A DNA stretch of 38,472 nt from positions 82,735 to 121,206 of the forward strand of contig KN805453.1 in assembly GCA_000818945.1 (NCBI GenBank), given 5' to 3'. Numbering within the stretch: the first letter of the stretch is position 1; every line of letters starts with the position of its first letter. Under the pieces are notes generated by a model. That model was not told the DNA's origin, made no database searches, and saw nothing but the letters and a program-made list of their open reading frames with translations. Both the position numbers and the translations under genes were made by a program. The DNA comes from Schizochytrium sp. CCTCC M209059 (Eukaryota > Sar > Bigyra > Thraustochytrida > Thraustochytriidae). Shown here one piece after another: positions 20,021-28,412 of this stretch.

Positions 20021-20503
20021 TTAGGCGCGAAATGGCTCGACGCGGTGCACAAGACTTCCTTTCTTCACCCAAATCTGACTGCACGAAAGACTAGAGCCCG
20101 TATCGGTGACGAGGACGGAAAGGTCTTCCTTTCGACCGATGTCACGCGTCCGCACCTCGATGTAGGTACTCGGGTAGCTAATGGAAGCCGCCGAAGAAGG
20201 CATGCTGAGCGTCTCTGGCTCGTAAATATAAGTGACCTCGCCGCGAGACCGCACATGGCCCGTAAAGCACGTGTGCGTGGTATGGATCGCTGTCGTCAGC
20301 CTAGGATCTGTTAAACTCGTGGACGAAGTCGGGGCCGTCGCAGCAGCCGCCGCGCTAGCAGCTGCGTGCGGATTCGACCACAGCTCCGCAGCCACGAGGT
20401 CTCCTTTTGTCCGCGTAACGCGGCTGGAAAGAGGTCTCGCGCCTCGCGTCGCGGACGCCGCGGAGACTTTTCCCCAGAGGCCGCGCTGCATGGCGGTCAA
20501 CAT
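20021..20503 (-). CDS. Hypothetical protein, probable mitochondrial presequence
   Basis: I do not recognise this 160-residue protein. From the ATG at 20503 it begins MLTAMQRGLWGKVSAA and continues basic and Ser/Ala-rich without acids for about 30 residues, like a mitochondrial targeting sequence. A low-complexity Ala/Thr/Ser stretch follows. The C-terminal 90 residues look globular, with alternating hydrophobic strands (THTCFTGHVRSRGEVTYIYE, then STYIEVRTRDIG) and an aromatic/basic end. The frame is open 67 codons further upstream, but that part is Arg-rich and crosses a TATATATA element, so I treat it as leader. It is divergent from GDH. It could be spurious; the mixed composition of the C-terminal half argues for a real gene. 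Confidence 0.5.
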   Translation of the reverse strand: MLTAMQRGLWGKVSAASATRGARPLSSRVTRTKGDLVAAELWSNPHAAASAAAAATAPTSSTSLTDPRLTTAIHTTHTCFTGHVRSRGEVTYIYEPETLSMPSSAASISYPSTYIEVRTRDIGRKEDLSVLVTDTGSSLSCSQIWVKKGSLVHRVEPFRA

Positions 20504-21192
20504 CTCCGTCGTCGCCGCTGCTCTCCTCGCTGCAGCAAACAAAGAGGATTGGCTTGGCCCTCCGCGTCTCGAGCTGTCGCGCCCCTCGGCGTGTCTCTCT
20601 CGCGCGCGCGTCGCTCGCTCGTGGCGTCGCTCGTGGCGCGTTGTGCTATATATAGTATACCTGGATTGCTTTGGCAGCTTTTCGAACTGGCAAGTATACC
20701 TCATCTCATCTTACTACGTACACCGCCGCCTCCGTCACTCAATCAAACTCTCCGCCTCTGCGCACTTGTCCCCGCGCTTAACCCACTTTGAACAAGTTGT
20801 CTGTCTACCTTGCGAGGGACGCAGGCTCCTCGTCTCGTTCTGCTCCGTTCTTCTCTCGAACCCGTTTCGAGTTCCGTATCTGTTCTGCATTTGGTCCGTA
20901 TACCGCGAGTGGAGCCGGCGCGGATAGGCGACTAGCAGCCGCGGAGAGAGCGAGTGTGAAGGCCGGGCTGCCGGACTTGGACAGTGCCAGCCAGGGACGA
21001 TGAGATGACATGAGGAGGAGGAGGAGCGACAGACAGCACGATCCGCGGCAGCTCGAAGCCAGAAAGAAGCAGCGCCGCGCTCGCGAGCAGAGGCGCTCGC
21101 GCGCAGACTCGCTCGCGAGCAGAGGCGCGCAGAGCGGAAACCGGAGACCGCGCCGGAGGCGTCGCGGGGCCGGCCGGGGCGACGCGGGGAAG
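20504..21192. promoter_or_regulatory. Divergent promoter region upstream of GDH
   Basis: About 690 bp lie between the hypothetical gene (-) and GDH (+). A TATATATA element lies at 20647-20654, about 145 nt upstream of the minus-strand start, and could serve it as a TATA box. The right-hand 190 bp are GC-rich and open in the GDH frame, but Arg-rich and unlike protein. Confidence 0.35.
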
Positions 21193-22875
21193 ATGATGGC
21201 GGCGAGGCTGGCCGTCGCGAACGGCGCGCGCGGGGCGCCGCCTCGCGCGGCGGGTCGTGCGCGGTGGATACGGGGACCGTCGAGCGCGGACTTGCGCCTG
21301 GAGTCGTGCCTGGCGAGAGCGAGCGTGGGAAATGACGAGGACAGGAAGTGCCAGGTGCGGCAGCAGGCAGGGTGGACCCGCATGGGGACGCCGTTTCGGA
21401 CCGCCAGCATGAGCACGGGGATCCCCAAGGAAGAACCACGGCTGCTGGAGCAGATCAAGGAGTTTTACGATCGCGCCAGCGATCTCTTGGATTTGGACGA
21501 GGGCGAGCTAGAGCTCATCAAAGGCTGCGACGCGGCCCTGCGTGTGACCTTTCCGTTCAAGCGCAAAGACGGCACGATTGTAGTGATTCAGGGGTACCGC
21601 GCGCATCATAGCCGACACCGGCTTCCCGTAAAGGGCGGCATGCGTTTTTCATCGAGCGTGGACTTGCAAGAGGTCGAGGCGATGGCCTCGCTCATGACGC
21701 TAAAATGCGCCGTCGTGGACGTGCCCTTTGGCGGTGGCAAAGGCGGTATCCGCATCAACCCGAGCGACTACACGGAAAAGGAACTGGAGCGCATCGTGCG
21801 TAGATTCACGACAGAGTTGGCGAAAAAGTCCTTTATCGGCCCTGGGCGTGACGTCCCTGGTCCTGATCTTGGCACGGGATCTCGGGAAATGAGCTGGATG
21901 GCCGACACGTACGTCAAGCTCTTTGCCGGAACAGACATTCACGCCAATGGCGTGGTCACGGGCAAGCCTTTGAGCATGGGTGGCATTGAGGGCCGCACCG
22001 AGGCGACCGGTTTGGGTGTGTACTATTCTGTACGGGAATTTATGAGCGACAAGAGCATCATGGAGCAGGCAGGTCTGGGCGACAGCGTCGGCACAAATCT
22101 GGTGGGGCGCAGCTTCATCTTGCAAGGGTTCGGAAAGGTGGGCTATCATGCAGCGCTGTACATTAGTCGCGCCGGCGGGAGGATTGTAGGTGTGAGCGAC
22201 CGCAAGTGCGGCATTTTACGCTGGGGCGGCATCGATCCTGAGGCGCTCAAACAGCACAAGGACGCCCACGGAAGCGTGGACGGCGCCTTTGCCGACGATG
22301 ACCTCGACGCCGTGTACCGCGGCTCCGACGTGAGCAAGCTTTTGGAGGAGGCTTGCGATGTTTTAGTGCTCGCGGCCTTTCAGCAGCAGATCCATGTCCA
22401 GAACGCTTCGCGCATCAAGGCGCGTATCATTGTGGAGGCGGCTAACGGGCCAGTGACACCGTATGCGGAGGAGATCCTGGAGCGGCGGGCTGACGGCGCT
22501 GCTGTCATCATCCCCGATGTTGTGGCAAGCGCGGGCGGCTTGACGGTGTCCTACTTTGAGTGGCTCAAGTCGCTTTCGAATGTGCGTTTTGGCCGTCTCA
22601 CGAAGAAGTGGGAAGAGCGAAGCAAACTTGTCATGCTTGAGGCCTGGGAAGACATTGGCGGCTCGGTGGACGCAGAGAAGCGTCATCGTGTTTTGCAAGG
22701 CCCCTCGGAGCGCGATATTGTATTTTCCGGCCTTGCCGACAGCATGATTGTCGCTGCACAGGACACCATTGAAACCTCGAAGCGGCTCAACTGCTCGCTT
22801 CGCCAGGCGGCCTATGTGAACAGCATTGCCAAGATTCACGAGAGTATGAAGCATGCTGGCTTGCTTCTGGCATGA
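21193..22875 (+). CDS. GDH: Glutamate dehydrogenase, NAD(P)-dependent, animal-like mitochondrial type
   Basis: The 560-residue enzyme interconverts glutamate with 2-oxoglutarate and ammonium in the mitochondrial matrix. The substrate domain has LPVKGGMRFSSSV and KCAVVDVPFGGGKGGI, containing the expected catalytic and glutamate-binding lysines. GPGRDVPGPDLGTGSREMSW follows, then the dinucleotide fold with LQGFGKVGYHAA. The end (VSYFEWLKSLSNV, RFGRLT, SERDIVFSGL, RQAAYVNSI) is strikingly like animal GLUD1, and the length matches human (558). The segment matching the animal antenna, between GRLT and SERDIV, is present but about 11 residues shorter. I start at the first of two adjacent ATGs (21193), which opens a basic Ala/Arg-rich presequence. 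The frame is open further upstream with poor protein-like composition. It is single-exon and complete. Confidence 0.93.
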   Translation: MMAARLAVANGARGAPPRAAGRARWIRGPSSADLRLESCLARASVGNDEDRKCQVRQQAGWTRMGTPFRTASMSTGIPKEEPRLLEQIKEFYDRASDLLDLDEGELELIKGCDAALRVTFPFKRKDGTIVVIQGYRAHHSRHRLPVKGGMRFSSSVDLQEVEAMASLMTLKCAVVDVPFGGGKGGIRINPSDYTEKELERIVRRFTTELAKKSFIGPGRDVPGPDLGTGSREMSWMADTYVKLFAGTDIHANGVVTGKPLSMGGIEGRTEATGLGVYYSVREFMSDKSIMEQAGLGDSVGTNLVGRSFILQGFGKVGYHAALYISRAGGRIVGVSDRKCGILRWGGIDPEALKQHKDAHGSVDGAFADDDLDAVYRGSDVSKLLEEACDVLVLAAFQQQIHVQNASRIKARIIVEAANGPVTPYAEEILERRADGAAVIIPDVVASAGGLTVSYFEWLKSLSNVRFGRLTKKWEERSKLVMLEAWEDIGGSVDAEKRHRVLQGPSERDIVFSGLADSMIVAAQDTIETSKRLNCSLRQAAYVNSIAKIHESMKHAGLLLA

Positions 22876-23111
22876 GAGGAAATTTTTTTCCAATCATCCC
22901 ATCTTTACCGATGTTGCTTGGGAGATGGATGAATGCTTGGATGGATGACGGATGAATGCTTGAATGGATGGATAGATTTGCAAGCAAATGTTGTCCTCGT
23001 CTTCACTATAATTTCGCGGAGCTTTGATCATGTTTATCCCTTTTTGTTTTGTTTTGTTTTGTTTTGTTGGCCATAAGGGCGTCCCTACATCTTGCCGAGC
23101 AATCACGAACC
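22876..23111. other. GDH 3' region with short repeats
   Basis: Degenerate GGATGGAT/GAATGCTT repeats occur at about 22923-22975, and a TTTTG pentanucleotide run lies at 23042-23066. No coding sequence is supported. Confidence 0.6.
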
Positions 23112-23497
<386 letters not shown>

Positions 23498-23599
23498 AAC
23501 ACCCAACCACCACTTGCAAGAAGCGATCCTACGCTGACAAACAAACCACGGAACCCAGCGATCGGAGCACGGCGCTGTGGCGCGCTCGAATCACAGAGG

Positions 23600-24796
23600 A
23601 TGGCGCAGCAGCGCAACAGCGGCAACACGCAGCAGAGTGAGCAGACGGTACGTAGCGCGCCCGCGTTCCGTGCGACGCTGGGAAGCGCGCAGGTGCTGTA
23701 CACGACCCTTCGAGGCATTTCAAATGGCAAGAAGGATCAGCACGCAACGTGCGAACTGGACGCACAGGGCCTGCAGTTCGTGGTGACGGACAAGTCGCTG
23801 GCAGCACAGGGCCTGGCAAACCTGAGCAGCAAGCTATTCGAGGTCTGGGATTTGTGCGGCAATGGTTCATTGCGATTTCGCGTGAACCTGACGGTTCTGC
23901 TGCAGTGTTTGGGAATCCTTGGCAAGGAACTCACGGACACCATGCTCAAACTCTCGTACCATGACGACGAAGAATGCTTTAATCTCCACTTGGTCGAGGG
24001 ACGTGTGGTGACCGAGTGCAAGATTCGCACGCTCTTTGACGAGCTTCGCGCCGATGGGCCCGTTGAAATTGACAACGACGAACATGCGAGCATGAACGAT
24101 GACGACAATGACGATGACGGCGACAACGATGATGGTAACGACGCGGTGCGAAGATCGTTGCGGGCGGGGGCACGCGGCGCGCGTGCTGACTTTCAAGCCG
24201 ACTTTCGAAGCGCTGCAACGGTGAACCGCATGGTGGTCAAGTCCGCGCAGCTCCGCGACGCTTTTGCGGAACTTGGCGAGCTGACGGGCGCTGCAACGGT
24301 GGCTGTCCTCATGTCTCCGAACAAACCATTTTTTCGCCTTTCTGCAGACGGCCAGCTCGCGAGCTGCAGCGTAGATTTCCCGCAGGGTGACGAGTCGTTT
24401 TCCAGCATGAAGTGCGAGGAACACATGGTCCGGACTTACCGCGCCTCGCTGCTCCAACTCGCAGGCCGAGCGCTCCCTTTTGCAGATAAGACATTTGTTC
24501 GCATGAACAAGCATGGTACGCTTGGGCTCCAGCATCTCATTCAGCAGAGCGATGGTGTCAAGTCTTATGTTGAGTTTTATGTGCTATCCGACGCTGGCGA
24601 TGCTAGTCATCTCGACCAAGACCACGACAACGGTGAAGATGAACATGGCGGCCTCACCCACCCGTATGATGATGCATACGGTGCCGGCGAGCAGCCTGCT
24701 AGTCCTGCTGATAGTGACCAAGGCTTTGAAGCATCGACGGAGGCGGCGGATCCATCGCAAGCTTCTGCCTTCTCGTCCACGCACAGTATTTACTAA
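23600..24796 (+). CDS. RAD1: Cell-cycle checkpoint protein RAD1 (9-1-1 clamp subunit)
   Basis: The 398-residue protein matches RAD1, the PCNA-like subunit of the RAD9-RAD1-HUS1 clamp. The clamp is loaded at damaged DNA by RAD17-RFC to activate ATR-type checkpoint signalling. The first PCNA-like half shows ATCELDAQGLQFVVTDKSLAAQ, then FRVNLTVLLQCLGILG, near residues 50-105, as in animal RAD1. The second half ends with LPFADKTFVRMNKHGTLGLQ and a strand containing SYVEFYVL. An acidic Asp/Asn insert at about residues 155-180 and a disordered acidic C-terminal tail of ~65 residues make it longer than the ~280-residue human protein. It is single-exon and complete. The start is the first Met of the frame, just downstream of the GAAA microsatellite. 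Confidence 0.85.
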   Translation: MAQQRNSGNTQQSEQTVRSAPAFRATLGSAQVLYTTLRGISNGKKDQHATCELDAQGLQFVVTDKSLAAQGLANLSSKLFEVWDLCGNGSLRFRVNLTVLLQCLGILGKELTDTMLKLSYHDDEECFNLHLVEGRVVTECKIRTLFDELRADGPVEIDNDEHASMNDDDNDDDGDNDDGNDAVRRSLRAGARGARADFQADFRSAATVNRMVVKSAQLRDAFAELGELTGAATVAVLMSPNKPFFRLSADGQLASCSVDFPQGDESFSSMKCEEHMVRTYRASLLQLAGRALPFADKTFVRMNKHGTLGLQHLIQQSDGVKSYVEFYVLSDAGDASHLDQDHDNGEDEHGGLTHPYDDAYGAGEQPASPADSDQGFEASTEAADPSQASAFSSTHSIY

Positions 24797-25104
24797 AAAT
24801 AGGCCTATCCTTTACGTTTGTTCAACGTTTGTTTTTTTCATTACTTCTCTTCTCCACTTTGGCCATCATCAATCAACTTGAAAGTTTTTTTTTTTTAATC
24901 GAAACACCAAGATGAAAAATCACACAAAACGGGGCAAACGAACGTAATGACAATAGGAAAAAAGAGAAATTTTAACATCTCTCCTTCCACCACTGACAAG
25001 AAATAATCAAAGACGGACCAAATTTTCCCACAGAAACAAGGTCAAGACCAAAACTAGCCAATATTCGCAAAAACAAAGAAAAGAAAGGGAAAAAGAGAAG
25101 TTAG
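24797..25104. other. Convergent 3' region between RAD1 and RPN7
   Basis: The sequence is AT-rich, with T-runs near 24886-24897 and several A-runs. It is probably the two overlapping 3' untranslated regions and holds no gene. Confidence 0.55.
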
Positions 25105-26397
25105 TTAGACGTTGATGGCGCGCGAGAGGAGCTGCACACGGTTGAGCAGCACGTCGCCCTGTTTGATTACACTTTGGTAGCGCGCGTTGGTCTCATTGGG
25201 CTGACTGGTCTCAATGACGCCGCCAACCTTGTCGATCTTGGCGTTAAGACGGTTGGAGGAGATAAAGTGGGAAAGCTCAGTATCGAGAAAGCCGACCGAG
25301 ACGCCAAAGGACTTGGCCATCGAGCTAATGGTGACGCTCTTGTACGACTCGAGAAACTGCTGGTAGGCCTTGACGCGAACCTCGCGGAAAAACCAGTCCT
25401 TATGCTGCGCAATGTAGCGATCTGTACAGAGACGTTGGTTGAGCTTGACGAGAGAGACGAAAAAGCCGCGGTAGTCGCAGTCATGCAAAGTGTTCATGAA
25501 CTCTTGGAGACTGTCAACCTCGCGAACGACAGAGAGGACCTCTGGGGAGTCGATGATTTGCTTTTTGAATTCCACACGGCCAAGAGCGAGCACACTTGTG
25601 ACAACCGTGTAAAAGATAAAGGTCTCGTACGTGCAGAGCTCCGTGGAAGTAAAGGTAGCAACGGCTGAAAGAAAGTCCTCGGCAGCCTTTTTAAAGTCGC
25701 GCGAGGCCATTGAATAAAGTCCTCGGTAAACCTTGAGACGGTTGCGGCGATCCCAGTCGCCTCCCTTTTCCATGAGACGTTCCGCCTCGTCGAGGTTGGT
25801 CTTTGCGAGAGAATAGTCGCCCCAGAAGAAACCCAGAATCACCTTGCGCAAGACAACGTCAATGAGCTGGCCCGTCGACATGGATTTGAGGCCCGCGACC
25901 TCGTCGTAGGCAGCGAGTGCCTCCTCCAAAGAGCCCGTCAGGGAGCGGAACTTGGCAAGCTTGAGCTGCGCCTCCATAACCTCGATCTCACCGTGGTTCT
26001 CCTCGGCATCAGCCTTGCGGTCCTCGAGAGCATCGAGCTCTTTGGCGTTCGATTTTTCCATGGACTTGACCAGGCTGCTGTCAAGCTTGAGCAGGCCCTG
26101 ATCGCAGGCAAGTTTGTAGAAAACAACCATGTTGTGGTCCTGAATGCGTTCCATGAGCGCCGATTCTACATCACTCTTGTTGGTCACCAAGCTGTCTGAG
26201 CACTCGAGCATGAACTTGAGCTCGGCAACCTCCATGCCTACGTCCTGGCCCTCGTCCTCGTCAGGCGCGGGCCCGCCCGTCGTCGTCGTCGAGGCGACGC
26301 CTGCCTTGGCGGGCGCCTGCTCGGCTTGGCCTTCGAGCTCCATCGCGTCCTCCTCGTCGGGCCGCTTCTTCGACTTTTTTTTCAGCATGCGGAACAT
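25105..26397 (-). CDS. RPN7: 26S proteasome regulatory subunit RPN7 (PSMD6)
   Basis: The 430-residue protein is the lid subunit Rpn7/PSMD6 of the 19S regulatory particle, which helps assemble the lid around the deubiquitinase Rpn11. An N-terminal helical, TPR-like region holds GDWDRRNRLKVYRGLYSM and RDFKKAAEDFL, both characteristic of Rpn7. The PCI domain follows at about residues 300-400 and ends in a winged helix with SVTISSMAKSFGVSVGFLD, ELSHFI and INAKIDKVGGVIET-like sequence. The C-terminal helix (GDVLLNRVQLLSRAINV) is the part that joins the lid helical bundle. The first ~55 residues are a charged, low-complexity extension, which explains the excess over the ~390-residue human protein. 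The CSN1 subunit of the signalosome is the related alternative but fits less well. Confidence 0.9.
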   Translation of the reverse strand: MFRMLKKKSKKRPDEEDAMELEGQAEQAPAKAGVASTTTTGGPAPDEDEGQDVGMEVAELKFMLECSDSLVTNKSDVESALMERIQDHNMVVFYKLACDQGLLKLDSSLVKSMEKSNAKELDALEDRKADAEENHGEIEVMEAQLKLAKFRSLTGSLEEALAAYDEVAGLKSMSTGQLIDVVLRKVILGFFWGDYSLAKTNLDEAERLMEKGGDWDRRNRLKVYRGLYSMASRDFKKAAEDFLSAVATFTSTELCTYETFIFYTVVTSVLALGRVEFKKQIIDSPEVLSVVREVDSLQEFMNTLHDCDYRGFFVSLVKLNQRLCTDRYIAQHKDWFFREVRVKAYQQFLESYKSVTISSMAKSFGVSVGFLDTELSHFISSNRLNAKIDKVGGVIETSQPNETNARYQSVIKQGDVLLNRVQLLSRAINV

Positions 26398-26803
26398 GGT
26401 GGCGGCGAGCTGCCTTGCGCGTGCGGTGCTCCTCCTCCTTGCCTCGTCCGCTTCGTTTCCTCCCTCCGCGCGCGAAAGAGAGAGAGAGAGACAGAGCTCG
26501 TCCTCGATCGATCGATCGATCGATCAATCTATCGCGGTCTGAGGCACCGAGCGAAGTTCGCCCAACGGCGACCGCGTCTGGTATTTAGGTTTTACCGATA
26601 ACAATATGAGAAACATGTTAGCGGACGGAGTCGTTTGCTTGCGCAGCACGGCGAGCGAATGAGCATCGTGCGGCCGATCGGGGTGCCAGGCCCTCTGCTT
26701 TTGCAGACACGACAACAGCAACGAAACCCTGGGGCGGGACGCGGGAAGAGAAGGAGGCAGGGAGGACCCGCGAGCGCGCGCGAGCAGAGAGGGTCGAGGC
26801 AGG
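26398..26803. promoter_or_regulatory. Divergent promoter between RPN7 and the secreted-protein gene
   Basis: About 406 bp separate two divergent starts. It contains a GA run near 26470-26490 and a GATC/ATCG tetranucleotide repeat at about 26505-26526. No clear TATA box is seen. Confidence 0.4.
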
Positions 26804-27707
26804 ATGGTAGTTAAGGCGGCAAAGACGTTCCTTGCGGCCGTGCTCGTGGTGACGGCCCTGTGCACCAGGTCCATGCAGGCGTGCATGCCGTCGAACAGCG
26901 ACGGCTCGGTGACGCTTGGGGAGACGACTTTTGTCTGCCTGGTGCGCGACAACGCGGCCTACGCACTTTCCAAGCCGCGCGCAGATCAGTACTCGCGCCT
27001 AACGTACGACCAGAGTAAGTTCACTTGCAAAGCTGATGGCAAAAGGACAGCCAGACACATTGAGAGAGAGATTGATCGAGATCAATCGAGATCAATCCAT
27101 CAATCGACCGACCGAGCGACCGACCGAGCGACCGATCAACCAACTAAGAGAATGACTGACTGACAAACGGATGGATGGACGGATGGATATATGGATGTGC
27201 GAAATAGCTTACGAGGAGAACCGCGACAATTGCCAGGAACAACTCTTTCATATTGAAAGCATGGGCGTCCAATCGAGCTTTCGGAAGCGGTATTGTACCG
27301 TGGCCGACGATGGCACACTGCTCTTTTTTCCCATCCTGACTGCGATCATCAACGTCGACGAAAACGGGGTCACGGATATTTCTTGGGACGACGGCTGCTA
27401 CTTTACAGATGGGTCCGTTTCCGAAAGCGTGCAAACATGTGTGGCAAATGCGTATGGTTTCAACACCTCGAGTCCTATTGACAGCGTTCCCGCGCCTTCG
27501 CAGGGAAGTGACACTGCGCTCACGCGAGAAGTTTGCGATAGCGAGCCGAATGGCTTTTGCGATCTCGCCGTCTATGTGGCCTGGACCGGAAAGGACTCGA
27601 ATGGTAACTACTTTGGAAGCTCCGGCCGTCGCTTCAGCGTCTTTCGTGATTACGATCTCCAAATTCAATACGACGCAATGCGACTCTTTCTTCTCAACGA
27701 AAAGTGA
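26804..27707 (+). CDS. Secreted cysteine-containing protein, two exons, unknown function
   Basis: I do not recognise this family. Exon 1 is 26804-27014 and exon 2 is 27208-27707. The 193-nt intron starts GTAAGT and ends in TAG; it interrupts a codon in phase 1, and the join gives Asp-Gln-Thr-Tyr-Glu-Glu in frame, total 236 residues. The N-terminus (MVVKAAKTFLAAVLVVTALC) is a clear signal peptide. After cleavage near residue 26 there are eight cysteines, an even number as in disulfide-bonded extracellular proteins, and no second membrane segment. The charge is acidic with many Asp, Ser and Tyr. No catalytic motif is visible. The intron is full of GATC/GACC and GGAT short repeats. The start ATG has A at -3 or G at -4, depending on alignment, and is the first Met before the signal peptide. 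Confidence 0.75.
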
Positions 27708-28216
27708 TGCGCTCGCGTCCACGATTTCCCCTGTTACGATTACCAGAATGTGATTTAGGTTTCTTTTTTTTGTTATCTTCATTTCAGCGAGAGAAAGCGG
27801 GCTGCTTTTGCTTTTTTTTTTTTCTACGCACAATCTACTCAAATTATGCTGATACTGAAAAGTGGGTTACCCTGCACAATAATCAAAATCATTGTTCTTT
27901 CTTAATGTGCACAGACGCGATTTCTTCAACTCTTTTCGTAAAAAAAAAACAAAAAAAAAAGAATAAAACGCAATTGACGCTGCCTTTTCCACTATATGAC
28001 ATTCCAACGCAGCATTTACTATGTATGGTCCGTTTCCTCCGTATGCCGATTCTGTTTTCTCCATACGTAGGCCTGTTCCCACTCCCGACCGAATCGCAAG
28101 CGCCAATCACAGTTCCCACGAGCTCAAGGGCCAACCTACCAACCTTTTTTCCTATACTCGATTTATATATATGGCTAGAAATCACTCCTCAACATCAGCC
28201 AAGAAATGGCAGCAAT
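27708..28216. other. Intergenic, AT-rich
   Basis: This is the 3' region of the secreted-protein gene and the upstream flank of the tRNA. Homopolymer A and T runs occur at 27761-27770, 27811-27823 and 27941-27960. No protein gene is supported. Confidence 0.5.
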
Positions 28217-28287
28217 TCCGTGTTGGTGTAATGGTAACATCTGACGCTCTCACCGTCAACCCCCGGGTTCGATTCCCGGACATGGAA
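28217..28287 (+). tRNA. trnE-CTC: tRNA-Glu (anticodon CTC)
   Basis: The 71-nt sequence folds as a complete cloverleaf. The acceptor stem is TCCGTGT with ACATGGA (one G-U pair) plus discriminator A. The D stem is GTGT with ACAT. The anticodon stem is TGACG with CGTCA around the loop CTCTCAC, giving anticodon CTC, which reads GAG. The T arm is CCGGG-TTCGATT-CCCGG. The internal B box GGTTCGATTCC is intact. There is no intron and no encoded CCA, as expected for a eukaryotic nuclear tRNA. Confidence 0.95.
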
Positions 28288-28292
28288 TTTAC

Positions 28293-28302
28293 TTTTTTTT
28301 TT
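28293..28302 (+). terminator. RNA polymerase III T-run terminator
   Basis: A run of ten T begins six bases after the tRNA end, and a shorter TTT comes directly after it. This is the usual Pol III stop. Confidence 0.75.
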
Positions 28303-28412
28303 ATTCTTCGATTAGAATTCTATGTCGATTTTTTTTTTTGGCCAACCAGGACCTTTTCAGCAGCAAGAATCGTCTCACAGTTGATGTGTGGGAATGAAAG
28401 TTTTTAATTTAT

